Assembly: GCA_030596265.1 (NCBI GenBank)
Contig: JAUVKM010000130.1
Span: 1-6,378, forward strand
Length of the DNA stretch: 6,378 nucleotides
Reading direction: 5' to 3'
Source: Candidatus Cloacimonadota bacterium
GTDB taxonomy: Bacteria > Cloacimonadota > Cloacimonadia > Cloacimonadales > TCS61
The notes below the pieces were generated by a model that saw nothing but the letters and a program-made list of their open reading frames with translations, did not search any database and was not told where the DNA came from. This document shows positions 1 to 6,298 of this stretch, in pieces (the first letter of the stretch is position 1; every line of letters starts with the position of its first letter). Both the position numbers and the translations under genes were made by a program.

Positions 1-315
1 GTCAAATAAATTATCTGTTGAAATTGAGTAATCAGCTCTAACAATTATGGTTGTCTGTTCTGTGTTTGAAGGATTATCTATCTCATAGCTACTATATTCG
101 GATACTCTTTCAATTTCATTATCATTGAAATTATATGTAACTGTTTCTGAACACATCCAAGCACCATCAATTTGATTTAGTAATTCATATTTCCATTCAC
201 CTAATAAATTGTTAGTTTGATTAGAATTTCCTGTAGGTTCTTTTTCACATCCACTAAATATTACAATTCCTAAAATTAGAATAATAATAAATAATCCTCT
301 TTCTCTTTTTTTCAT
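1..315 (-). CDS. Putative lipoprotein, 3' end outside the window
   Basis: An open frame of 105 codons runs from ATG at 315 to the left edge without a stop, so the C-terminus is missing. The start is supported by AGGAGA at 321-326, five bases upstream. The protein begins MKKRERGLFIIILILGIVIF, a basic N-terminus and a hydrophobic stretch, followed by SGC. Cys23 is therefore a likely lipidation site, although Phe at the -3 position of the lipobox is atypical. A polar Asn/Thr-rich linker follows, then LLGEWKYELL at about residues 37-46, which resembles the opening strand of lipocalin-like small lipoprotein domains. That family suggestion is weak and I do not recognise the gene. It lies downstream of element D in gene orientation and would be the cargo of the next cassette-like unit. 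Expected location is the periplasmic face of a membrane. Confidence 0.8.
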   Translation of the reverse strand, partial: MKKRERGLFIIILILGIVIFSGCEKEPTGNSNQTNNLLGEWKYELLNQIDGAWMCSETVTYNFNDNEIERVSEYSSYEIDNPSNTEQTTIIVRADYSISTDNLFD

Positions 316-320
316 CTGCT

Positions 321-326
321 TCTCCT
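321..326 (-). promoter_or_regulatory. Ribosome binding site of the left-edge lipoprotein gene
   Basis: AGGAGA on the minus strand lies five bases before the ATG at 315. It fixes the start of the partial lipoprotein gene, which would otherwise be hard to defend because only its N-terminal part is present. Confidence 0.7.
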
Positions 327-369
327 TTTTTTCGTTTTTTTTACTTTGTTTAAAATATTTTCTACGTAA

Positions 370-447
370 TTACCACTAATGTTTGGCAGCTGCCACGTTC
401 TTTCAATCTTTCTCTCAATCTGAATGTGGAGTGGCTTGTTAGCAGCA
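370..447 (-). repeat. attC-like palindromic element D (short variant)
   Basis: This 78-bp imperfect palindrome starts 6 nt after the stop codon of the gene at 454-2604 and ends 54 nt before the start of the lipoprotein gene at 315. On the plus strand the left end is TTA-CCAC-TAATG followed by TTTGGC, and the right end is GGCTTGTTA-GCAG-CA. The arms GGCAGCTGCCACGT (384-397) and ATGTGGAGTGGC (424-435) pair when two G bases on the left are bulged out, the pattern of extrahelical bases in integron attC sites. The centre (398-423) is a plain pyrimidine-rich loop with none of the inner hairpins seen in elements A-C. The ends match the other three elements but the stem and length differ, which favours conserved structure over a copied repeat. 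Confidence 0.6.
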
Positions 448-453
448 TCCTTT

Positions 454-2604
454 TCATTTTAATAATAAGCATTTTTTAACTGCTTTAGTTTTGTCGTTTA
501 CATTTAACTTGTAATAATAAATTCCTGAACTTACAGATTTACCCGATTCATCATCACCATTCCAGATGATTGAATGATATCCTTTTGTGAATTCATTTTG
601 TACCAAAGTTTTGATTTTTTGACCTTTAATATTGAAAATTTCAAGATTAATTTGTGAATCATTTTGGATTGAAAATTCAATTGTTGTGGATGGATTAAAT
701 GGGTTGGGATAATTGAAAAGATTAGAAATTAGGGATGAGGGTTGGGGAATTGAAGGTTCATTTATTTCAGTCATTAATTCTGAGAAATCAAGTACTGATA
801 AACCATGATAATAATGAGTACCTGCTCCATTGGCCGAATAAAAGTAATTACCAAAAACCTCGAAATCATTTGAATAATGATCCCATCTATATGAAAAAAG
901 ATAATATGGGTAAGCTGGTGTCTGTAGATCATACACAAAAATTTCGTTCCAGACCCTATCAGATACAAAAAGTTTATTATCCCTGATTATCGGATTAATA
1001 TCAAGCCTGGAAGTGCTATTTAACACCAATGTATTTATCAGATGAGGATTTGATGGATCACTTACGTCAATTACCTTTATTCCTCCATCATAATCAGCAA
1101 TATAAGCATAATTATCAAATAATGCAAACTGCTCAGCTCTGTTATTAGAATCCCAAAATCCAACTTCGATAGGCATTAACGGAACAGTTAAATCAAAGAT
1201 CCTTAAACCACTAATATTCACAAAATAGAGGAAATCATCTTTAATCGTAAGGTCAAAAATCCATGATTGAACATCGATGTTTACAACATTGTAAGGATTC
1301 GAAACATCACTAATATCAAAAATCATAATCTCATGAGAGTCATTGCCAACATAAATGTAATTATCTTTGCGTGTAATACATCTGGCGTAATTAGGATTAA
1401 ATCCTACATGTCCAAGAATTGTTAAGTTATCTAAATTCGTTAAGTCATAGATATTCAATCTTGAACCATAATTTGAGCAACATATTTCATTATCAATGTA
1501 AAAAGAAGTAAAACCAACTTGCTCTATGTGTGAGTATAAATATTCAGGATTTAGGGGATCGTCCATTTTATAAAAATGCAATCCCTCCGCTGCACGACCA
1601 TAAATAAGCATAAATTCTTCATTAGGGGATTTTGCAATCACATTGGATCTCAAATCCTGATAATTTAACAAATATTGGTTTTCTGGATCCGCAAAATCTA
1701 AAATACTGACACCATCTAGCCATGAATTAATAAATATAAAATTGTCCTTTACTGCTAACTTATTGCAAACATCAAAAGGGATATAATCACAAATTAGATT
1801 AGTTGAATTTGGATTAGTTATATCAACTGCATAAACCTTTTTGTTTGAAGCACAATAGAGAATATCATCTACTATAACACTATCATGAAAATGAATATCA
1901 TCATTTGTTGATAATATTTGAAGCTCATTGGGATTTGAAAAATCGATTACTTCCAAACCATCACTACAGCTATAATATAGTAGGTTATCGCTAATTGATA
2001 ATGACCAAGTATTTCCTGTATCAAACCAGGCAATTTCATTTAGCTCATATGGATTCGTAATATTGTAAACAAATAATCCTAAAAAAGTTCCAATAAATGC
2101 TACATCATTTGTTAAAGCACAGCTTATTCCCTGATTCGGAAGAGTAAAATCTGCAACATATTGTGGAAAATAGGGATCACCAATATATACTACTTCCAGC
2201 TTTTCATTATCCTCAATAATATATGCAAAATTATCATTCAGATAGAAATCATCTCCTTGTTCAACAGTATCATATTCGCTAATTATTTGTGGGAAGAAAG
2301 GATCCAATATATCGACAACATATAATTTAGAATTACTACAGAGCAAATAGGCAAATTCGTCTTGAAAAACTGTTTCACGAATTCTTGTATTTAATTCAAT
2401 GGTGCTAATATGAGCTGGATTAGATGGAATATTAATTTCGTAGATCTTTAGTCCAAAGTTTTCATCATTCACAAACAACAAATTTTCATGAACTGCAATT
2501 TCTGTATATTGAGTAGAAGTTGTTAATTCACCAATTTTATGATAAACGGAAAATAAATTCAAATTGCATACTATAATGAAAACAAACAATAATAATTTCT
2601 TCAT
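454..2604 (-). CDS. Large secreted LVIVD-repeat double beta-propeller protein with C-terminal sorting-type domain
   Basis: I place the start at ATG 2604 (716 aa), not at the in-frame ATG at 2616, because GAGG lies six bases before the former and nothing comparable precedes the latter. The new N-terminus MKKLLLFVFIIVCNLNLFS is a good signal peptide. The body holds about 14 repeats of roughly 42 residues, each carrying a variant of [hydrophobic]-x-[VIF]-[YVF]-[DN]-[IL]-x-[ND]-P-x-x-P; clear examples, numbered from 2616, are near residues 98, 181, 221, 260, 429, 471 and 513. This is the LVIVD-repeat style of beta-propeller, and fourteen repeats suit two seven-bladed propellers. Residues about 635-720 form an FlgD-Ig-like/type IX-secretion-type C-terminal module beginning NYPNPFNPSTT and ending KKCLLLK. 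The likely role is a secreted or surface-anchored binding protein; ligand unknown. No catalytic motif is evident. Confidence 0.88.
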   Translation of the reverse strand: MKKLLLFVFIIVCNLNLFSVYHKIGELTTSTQYTEIAVHENLLFVNDENFGLKIYEINIPSNPAHISTIELNTRIRETVFQDEFAYLLCSNSKLYVVDILDPFFPQIISEYDTVEQGDDFYLNDNFAYIIEDNEKLEVVYIGDPYFPQYVADFTLPNQGISCALTNDVAFIGTFLGLFVYNITNPYELNEIAWFDTGNTWSLSISDNLLYYSCSDGLEVIDFSNPNELQILSTNDDIHFHDSVIVDDILYCASNKKVYAVDITNPNSTNLICDYIPFDVCNKLAVKDNFIFINSWLDGVSILDFADPENQYLLNYQDLRSNVIAKSPNEEFMLIYGRAAEGLHFYKMDDPLNPEYLYSHIEQVGFTSFYIDNEICCSNYGSRLNIYDLTNLDNLTILGHVGFNPNYARCITRKDNYIYVGNDSHEIMIFDISDVSNPYNVVNIDVQSWIFDLTIKDDFLYFVNISGLRIFDLTVPLMPIEVGFWDSNNRAEQFALFDNYAYIADYDGGIKVIDVSDPSNPHLINTLVLNSTSRLDINPIIRDNKLFVSDRVWNEIFVYDLQTPAYPYYLFSYRWDHYSNDFEVFGNYFYSANGAGTHYYHGLSVLDFSELMTEINEPSIPQPSSLISNLFNYPNPFNPSTTIEFSIQNDSQINLEIFNIKGQKIKTLVQNEFTKGYHSIIWNGDDESGKSVSSGIYYYKLNVNDKTKAVKKCLLLK

Positions 2605-2610
2605 TTTAAA

Positions 2611-2614
2611 CCTC
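2611..2614 (-). promoter_or_regulatory. Ribosome binding site deciding the 2604 start
   Basis: GAGG on the minus strand is followed by TTTAAA and then the ATG at 2604. It overlaps the upstream in-frame ATG at 2616, which itself has only AT-rich sequence before it, so the shorter MKKLLL start is preferred. Confidence 0.6.
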
Positions 2615-2681
2615 ATATTTTCAGAACAAGCTATTTAATCAATACTATTTATCTAAACTTCTTCATTTAAATTCCAATTTA

Positions 2682-2815
2682 TTGCTGCTAACGTTTTGCG
2701 TGTGCGGCGGGATCGGAACGATCACGACTGAAAGCAAACCGACCAAACCCTGAATCGGTACGATTCAGGAAAAGACCACCGACCAGCCTACCCGCTGACA
2801 CGCTTGTTAGTAGCA
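2682..2815 (-). repeat. attC-like palindromic element C
   Basis: This 134-bp element lies 59 nt after the stop of the lipoprotein gene at 2875-3762 and 77 nt before the start of the gene at 454-2604. The plus-strand left end is TTG-CTGC-TAACG, then TTTT and the stem GCGTGT-GCG-GCGGG. The right end is CCCGC-TG-ACACGC, then TT and GTTA-GTAG-CA. The arms pair with an internal loop and with unequal spacers next to the terminal boxes. Inside are two hairpins: GATCG-GAA-CGATC (2711-2723) and a perfect 9-bp stem with a GTA loop (2749-2769). In gene orientation it starts CTAACAAGCG and ends AAAACGTTAGC, which is like known attC R'' and R' ends, although the sixth base of the GTTRRRY box (C in GTTAGCA) departs from consensus. 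It is much more GC-rich than its surroundings. Confidence 0.68.
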
Positions 2816-2874
2816 TTATTTTTCAACCTTTCAAAAATTATATCTCTCCAATCTACTAACTAAAGTATAAGAAT

Positions 2875-3762
2875 TTATTCACTCAATAGTATAGATATGT
2901 AAAAATCATCAATCTGTAAATCTGCAGAAGCCCAAAAATCTGGACTACATGCACTCGCAGAAAATCTAACTGAATTTAAGAAATCAAGATAAAAATCATC
3001 TATCTCATAAATTTTTACATCATCTTTGAATATCTCAATTATTTGAAGGTCAAATAATATTTTAATTTTCAAATTGTAATCATAACCCCAAGGAATTTCT
3101 ATATATTGATTTGAGTTAAGACGAATTACACATCCTGGAGTAGGACAAAAATCACATGTAATAATATTTGTTGAAATTTCAATATTATGAGAATTTATTA
3201 ATGTTACTAAACTGTCAGGGATGTTAAATAGAGCAGAAGCAAAAGCACCTCCTCCACCTTGACTAGCTGATAGATTTAGAATGCCCTGAGTAACCTCAGC
3301 AACAGCGGTGTCACCCATTTCAGGATCATAGCTTGTTGATAATGCCCAATTATTAGCATTATTAAAAAGATCTGTGAAAACTATTTCTGTAAGAGTTATT
3401 AATGTTACAAAGATGGAGTCAGAGATCGCTTGATTATCTGAAGTATCATAAGCTGTACAATATATCATATTGCCTGAAACAAAATTGTTTGTATCCCAAT
3501 TATATTCGTACGGATAGTTACTATCCATTGAAACAAGAGAGTCATTAATGTAGAACTCTACCCTTTCTATTTCCTCATTATCATCTGCTTCTGCAACAAT
3601 ATTAACAATTATCCCATAAATTATCTCAGCATTATTTAATGGATTAGTAATTTCTATTGTTGGTGCTTCAACGTCTGGATTAGTTTTATTATTACTGCTA
3701 CATGATACCAATATTATAAAAATTAGAAAAAAAGATAAGCTATATTGTAATACTTTTTTCAT
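2875..3762 (-). CDS. Lipoprotein with bacterial Ig-like domain and beta-sandwich C-terminal domain
   Basis: The protein is 295 aa, starts at ATG 3762 and has GAGGG at 3766-3770 just upstream. The N-terminus MKKVLQYSLSFFLIFIILVSC is a lipoprotein signal with lipobox LVSC, so Cys21 is the likely lipid-modified residue. A Ser/Asn linker follows. Residues about 33-123 (EAPTIEITNPLNNAEI...VEFYINDSLV...YEYNWDT...YDTSDNQA) match the pattern of bacterial Ig-like domains often appended to surface proteins. Residues about 125-295 begin IVFTDLFNNANNWALS and read as alternating strands, suggesting a concanavalin/LamG-like carbohydrate-binding sandwich; this second assignment is an inference from pattern. 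Cysteines in CDFCPTPGC (about 204-212) and one near the C-terminus could form disulfides. It sits alone between elements B and C. Likely a membrane-anchored binding protein with no visible enzymatic site. Confidence 0.85.
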   Translation of the reverse strand: MKKVLQYSLSFFLIFIILVSCSSNNKTNPDVEAPTIEITNPLNNAEIIYGIIVNIVAEADDNEEIERVEFYINDSLVSMDSNYPYEYNWDTNNFVSGNMIYCTAYDTSDNQAISDSIFVTLITLTEIVFTDLFNNANNWALSTSYDPEMGDTAVAEVTQGILNLSASQGGGGAFASALFNIPDSLVTLINSHNIEISTNIITCDFCPTPGCVIRLNSNQYIEIPWGYDYNLKIKILFDLQIIEIFKDDVKIYEIDDFYLDFLNSVRFSASACSPDFWASADLQIDDFYISILLSE

Positions 3763-3787
3763 ATTCCCTCATTTATAATTTTATTTA

Positions 3788-3929
3788 TTGCCCATAATGG
3801 GGCGAGCGTGTTTGGCGTGTGCGGCGGGATCGAAACGATCACGACCGAACAAACCGACCAAACCTGAATCGGTACGATTCAGCCAAAACAAACCACCCAG
3901 CCTACCCGCTGACACGTTTGTCAGTAGCA
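3788..3929 (-). repeat. attC-like palindromic element B, with an 11-nt insertion in one spacer
   Basis: This 142-bp element lies 6 nt after the stop of the gene at 3936-5201 and 25 nt before the start of the lipoprotein gene at 3762. It is very similar to element C: stem GCGTGT-GCG-GCGGG (3815-3827), inner hairpin GATCG-AAA-CGATC (3828-3840), second hairpin at 3864-3882 and right arm CCCGC-TG-ACACG. The left box TTG-CCCA-TAATG (3788-3799) is separated from TTTGGCGTGT by 11 extra bases, GGGCGAGCGTG (3800-3810), absent from the other three elements. The right box is GTCA-GTAG-CA, with C where the others have T. Both terminal boxes therefore differ from the best copy, and this site may be impaired if it is a recombination site. 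Confidence 0.63.
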
Positions 3930-3935
3930 ACTTTT

Positions 3936-5201
3936 TTATTTTAACAGCAAGCACTTTTTCACTGCTTCAGTTTTTCCATTAACATTCAACTTATAATAAT
4001 AGATCCCTGAACTAGCCATTTTTCCATATTCATCATTACCATTCCAGATAACAGAATGTGAACCTTTCAGAAATTCATTTTGAACTAAAATTTTGATTTT
4101 TTGTCCTTTGATGTTGTATATTGATAGATTAATTTTAGAATCATTTTGGATTGAAAAATTGATTGTTGTTGTTGGATTGAAAGGATTTGGATAATTGTAT
4201 AATTTAATATCTGCTATATTAGGGATTGAGAAATCATCTATTCCTGTAGTTGGTTGAACGCTTCGATAAATATGTCTTATCGATTCATAACTTATCGCAT
4301 AGAGATGATCATCTTCTGCAATTGTAAGGAACTCAATTCCAATATTCGACGGCATTATTTCTGATTCAATCAATTGCCAGTTTTCACCATTATCTTCTGA
4401 GAAATGAACAGCTCCGCAGGTTCCATCCAAATCGGAGCAACCAATAAAAATCTTTTCTTCTGAATCTATAGTAATAGAAGTTACCAAAACATCATCCCGC
4501 AACTCGGTCCAGCTCTCTCCATTATCGGAAGAGCGGAAAACACCACCACCATATTCATAATGCTGTCCTCGACTGCCGGCAAAGATCTCATTATTTGAAT
4601 TTATGGCTAAAGAAGAAATATATTCATATTCCAATCCAATATGTTCCCAGTTTTCCCCCTGATCTGTTGAGCGATAAACTCCACCACCCTCACCTATAAA
4701 ATTTGTTGAACCAGCGAATAATATTCCTTCTGAATTTTCAACTATCCCATTTGTTACTTCACAATTTGAAAATGAAAGAACTAATTCCCAACTATAGCCA
4801 TTATCTGTAGATTTATAAATTCCACCCCAGAAACCAACAAGGATATTGTTTTGTGAATCCTTAAATATGTGAGTTATATCAAGTCCAGGATAATTCAGAG
4901 TTTCCCAATCATCACCATTATTTGATGAAAAATACATCGGAGGTGGTGAACAATAAATATTATTATTTGAATCAATTTTAATATAACCAACAACATCTAA
5001 TATTAATTCCCAAGTATTACCAAAATCTACTGATTTGAATAAACCGTTTGATTCTGCTACAAATAAATCATTTTCCGAATTAATTGCAATATTATAAATT
5101 GCTTCTTCAGAATTATAAATAGATTCCCAATAATCCTGACTGAAACAGAAAGAGTTAAATAAAATTAGTATTATTGTTAATATATTTTTTTTTACATCCA
5201 T
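3936..5201 (-). CDS. Secreted Asp-box (BNR-type) beta-propeller protein with C-terminal sorting-type domain
   Basis: The protein is 421 aa. The start at ATG 5201 is fixed by AGGAGG six bases upstream. The signal peptide is MDVKKNILTIILILFNSFCFS, with cleavage likely before QDYW. Six Asp-box motifs (S-x-D/N-x-G-x-x-W) lie at residues 57-64, 92-99, 131-138, 178-185, 224-231 and 268-275; RSVQP at 313-317 may mark a degenerate seventh blade. Asp-boxes are structural turns in sialidase-, sortilin- and Ycf48-like propellers and do not by themselves indicate hydrolysis. No sialidase FRIP motif is evident. Residues 336-421 are an FlgD-Ig-like/type IX-type C-terminal module, about 71 of 86 residues identical by hand alignment to that of the protein at 454-2604. 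The gene is alone between elements A and B. Likely a secreted or surface protein of unknown ligand. Confidence 0.88.
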   Translation of the reverse strand: MDVKKNILTIILILFNSFCFSQDYWESIYNSEEAIYNIAINSENDLFVAESNGLFKSVDFGNTWELILDVVGYIKIDSNNNIYCSPPPMYFSSNNGDDWETLNYPGLDITHIFKDSQNNILVGFWGGIYKSTDNGYSWELVLSFSNCEVTNGIVENSEGILFAGSTNFIGEGGGVYRSTDQGENWEHIGLEYEYISSLAINSNNEIFAGSRGQHYEYGGGVFRSSDNGESWTELRDDVLVTSITIDSEEKIFIGCSDLDGTCGAVHFSEDNGENWQLIESEIMPSNIGIEFLTIAEDDHLYAISYESIRHIYRSVQPTTGIDDFSIPNIADIKLYNYPNPFNPTTTINFSIQNDSKINLSIYNIKGQKIKILVQNEFLKGSHSVIWNGNDEYGKMASSGIYYYKLNVNGKTEAVKKCLLLK

Positions 5202-5207
5202 ACTAAT

Positions 5208-5213
5208 CCTCCT
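5208..5213 (-). promoter_or_regulatory. Ribosome binding site of the Asp-box propeller gene
   Basis: A full AGGAGG on the minus strand lies six bases before ATG 5201. It is the strongest Shine-Dalgarno sequence in the window and lies between element A and the gene, so this cassette-like unit carries its own translation signal. Confidence 0.8.
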
Positions 5214-5226
5214 CTTTATTCAGATA

Positions 5227-5359
5227 TTGTGGCTAATGTTTTGCGTATGCGGCGGGATCGGAACGATCACGCCAACCCAAACAAACCAGCCGTTTGAATC
5301 GTAAGATTCAAACCAAAAGCACTGACAACACCTACCAGCCGATACGCCTGTTACAGGCA
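5227..5359 (-). repeat. attC-like palindromic element A
   Basis: This 133-bp element lies 63 nt after the stop of the DUF2971-like gene and 25 nt before the start of the Asp-box gene. The plus-strand left end is TTG-TGGC-TAATG, TTTT, then GCGTAT-G-CGGC; the right end is GCCG-ATACGC, CT, then GTTA-CAGG-CA. The arms pair over about ten bases with one bulged G on the left, like an attC extrahelical base. The inner hairpins are GATCG-GAA-CGATC (5256-5268) and a perfect 9-bp stem with a GTAA loop (5292-5313). Stem bases differ from elements B and C (GCGTAT/ATACGC against GCGTGT/ACACGC, and T-A for C-G pairs in the second hairpin), yet pairing is kept, which is evidence for selection on structure. 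Confidence 0.65.
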
Positions 5360-5422
5360 AATTACAAAACAACCTTTAAAATTCAATAATAATATAAATT
5401 TATTAGTATTTTAACTAAATAC

Positions 5423-6298
5423 CTAACCATAAGCATTTAAGTTAAGTGAATTAACCACTAATTTGGGTAGAGAATGAGAATATTGAAAATCGATATTGAA
5501 ATCTAATTTCTTAATAATTGATTTAAGATTATTTAATTTCCACAAATCAATAAATGGTGAAGAGACAATAGAGATTTTAGTCAGGAAATCAGAAGATAAT
5601 TCGATTTTGTAGTGTTTTGGATTCAATGTATATGCGATATACTTATAATCGTTAAGCAATTTGCGTTCTAAATTATGATATTTTTGAGAAGGATCAATTT
5701 TATCGTTAGAAGCATTTCGAAGTTTTTTTAAATCTTCATCCGTTTTTTCTTCCCATAGTTTTATATCCTTTTCATTATTTACCATTAAAATGCGATATTC
5801 ATTTTCATATGAATAATCTATATGCTTTAGAAAACCTTGTTGAATAGATTCATTTGATTTAACAGAAAAGAAATCTAAGTATTCAACTTTACCTTGGAAA
5901 AAGACTGGTTTATTGTGGCTTGATCCATTATCTCCATTATTACAAATTGAATAATGATCAAAGTTTCCTTTTGCAATAAAGCTTTCTAAATCTTGTTTTA
6001 GTATTTTAAGAGCAACACTGTCTTCTTTACTATATAATTTCCACATTGCTATTGATTCTTCAGATTTCGTTGGATAATAAAAACAACAACTAAGAGAATG
6101 ATTTCGAAATTTTTTAGCATTATCAAAAGCGGTTTTTACTTCTGGTCTTATTAAACTTATTCGTTTTTTAAAATTGTCTTGGTCAAAAAGACTTTGCTGC
6201 AAATTACAGGATGGCAAAATATTAGCGTCAATGATTGATATTCCATCAAGTTTATCCGCGAAAGGTTTGGCTACTAAGTCCGCTAAGCTTATTGTCAT
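5423..6298 (-). CDS. DUF2971-like protein, probably lacking its normal N-terminus
   Basis: The frame from ATG 6298 gives 291 aa with no signal peptide, so it is probably cytoplasmic. Landmarks resembling DUF2971 proteins are DKLDGI (15-20, compare the usual D-P-[FL]-E-G), SCCFYYPTKSEESIAMWKLYS (70-90, compare the CW...E..AMW..Y block), VALKI (95-99), GKVEYLD (136-142) and YENEYRIL (164-171, compare yE.EwR). DUF2971 has no established biochemical activity; members often occur in accessory and mobile regions. The usual N-terminal 20-40 residues before the D-x-x-[ED]-G motif are short here. In this frame a stop lies eight codons above the ATG, and bases from about 6260 upward read as CheB on the other strand. 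AGAGG five bases before the ATG is a plausible ribosome site but falls inside the CheB-like sequence and may be coincidence. The gene may be 5'-truncated or an intact short form. Confidence 0.68.
   Translation of the reverse strand: MTISLADLVAKPFADKLDGISIIDANILPSCNLQQSLFDQDNFKKRISLIRPEVKTAFDNAKKFRNHSLSCCFYYPTKSEESIAMWKLYSKEDSVALKILKQDLESFIAKGNFDHYSICNNGDNGSSHNKPVFFQGKVEYLDFFSVKSNESIQQGFLKHIDYSYENEYRILMVNNEKDIKLWEEKTDEDLKKLRNASNDKIDPSQKYHNLERKLLNDYKYIAYTLNPKHYKIELSSDFLTKISIVSSPFIDLWKLNNLKSIIKKLDFNIDFQYSHSLPKLVVNSLNLNAYG

Noticed and set aside
735..986. Open frame of 83 codons on the plus strand (and a 64-codon minus frame at 774-968)
   Set aside because: Both lie inside the 454-2604 gene in other frames, have no ribosome site or domain pattern, and show repetitive low-information composition.
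2605..2616. Upstream in-frame ATG at 2616 as the start of the LVIVD-repeat protein
   Set aside because: No ribosome site precedes it, and the GAGG needed for the ATG at 2604 overlaps it; MKKLLL gives the more normal signal peptide.
2617..2681. Possible promoter (TTGGAA and TAGATA about 16 bases apart on the minus strand) before the 454-2604 gene
   Set aside because: In sequence this AT-rich such matches arise by chance, and promoter consensus in FCB bacteria differs from the sigma70 form; not supportable.
3788..3982. Open frame of 64 codons on the plus strand through element B
   Set aside because: It is read through the GC-rich palindrome and the antisense of a conserved C-terminal module; its protein (rich in Arg, Pro and Lys) is what the repeat sequence forces, not a gene.
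370..5359. Reading the four palindromes as rho-independent terminators
   Set aside because: They are long, mismatched, branched and not followed by consistent T-tracts in the gene direction, and their conserved ends are not needed for termination. A termination side effect is possible.
370..5359. CRISPR array
   Set aside because: Copies are 0.9-2.4 kb apart with complete genes between them and vary in sequence and length; there are no short regular spacers.
370..5359. MITE or REP-type dispersed repeats
   Set aside because: No target-site duplications are visible and placement after each gene is too regular. Not excluded, and kept as the main alternative to attC sites.
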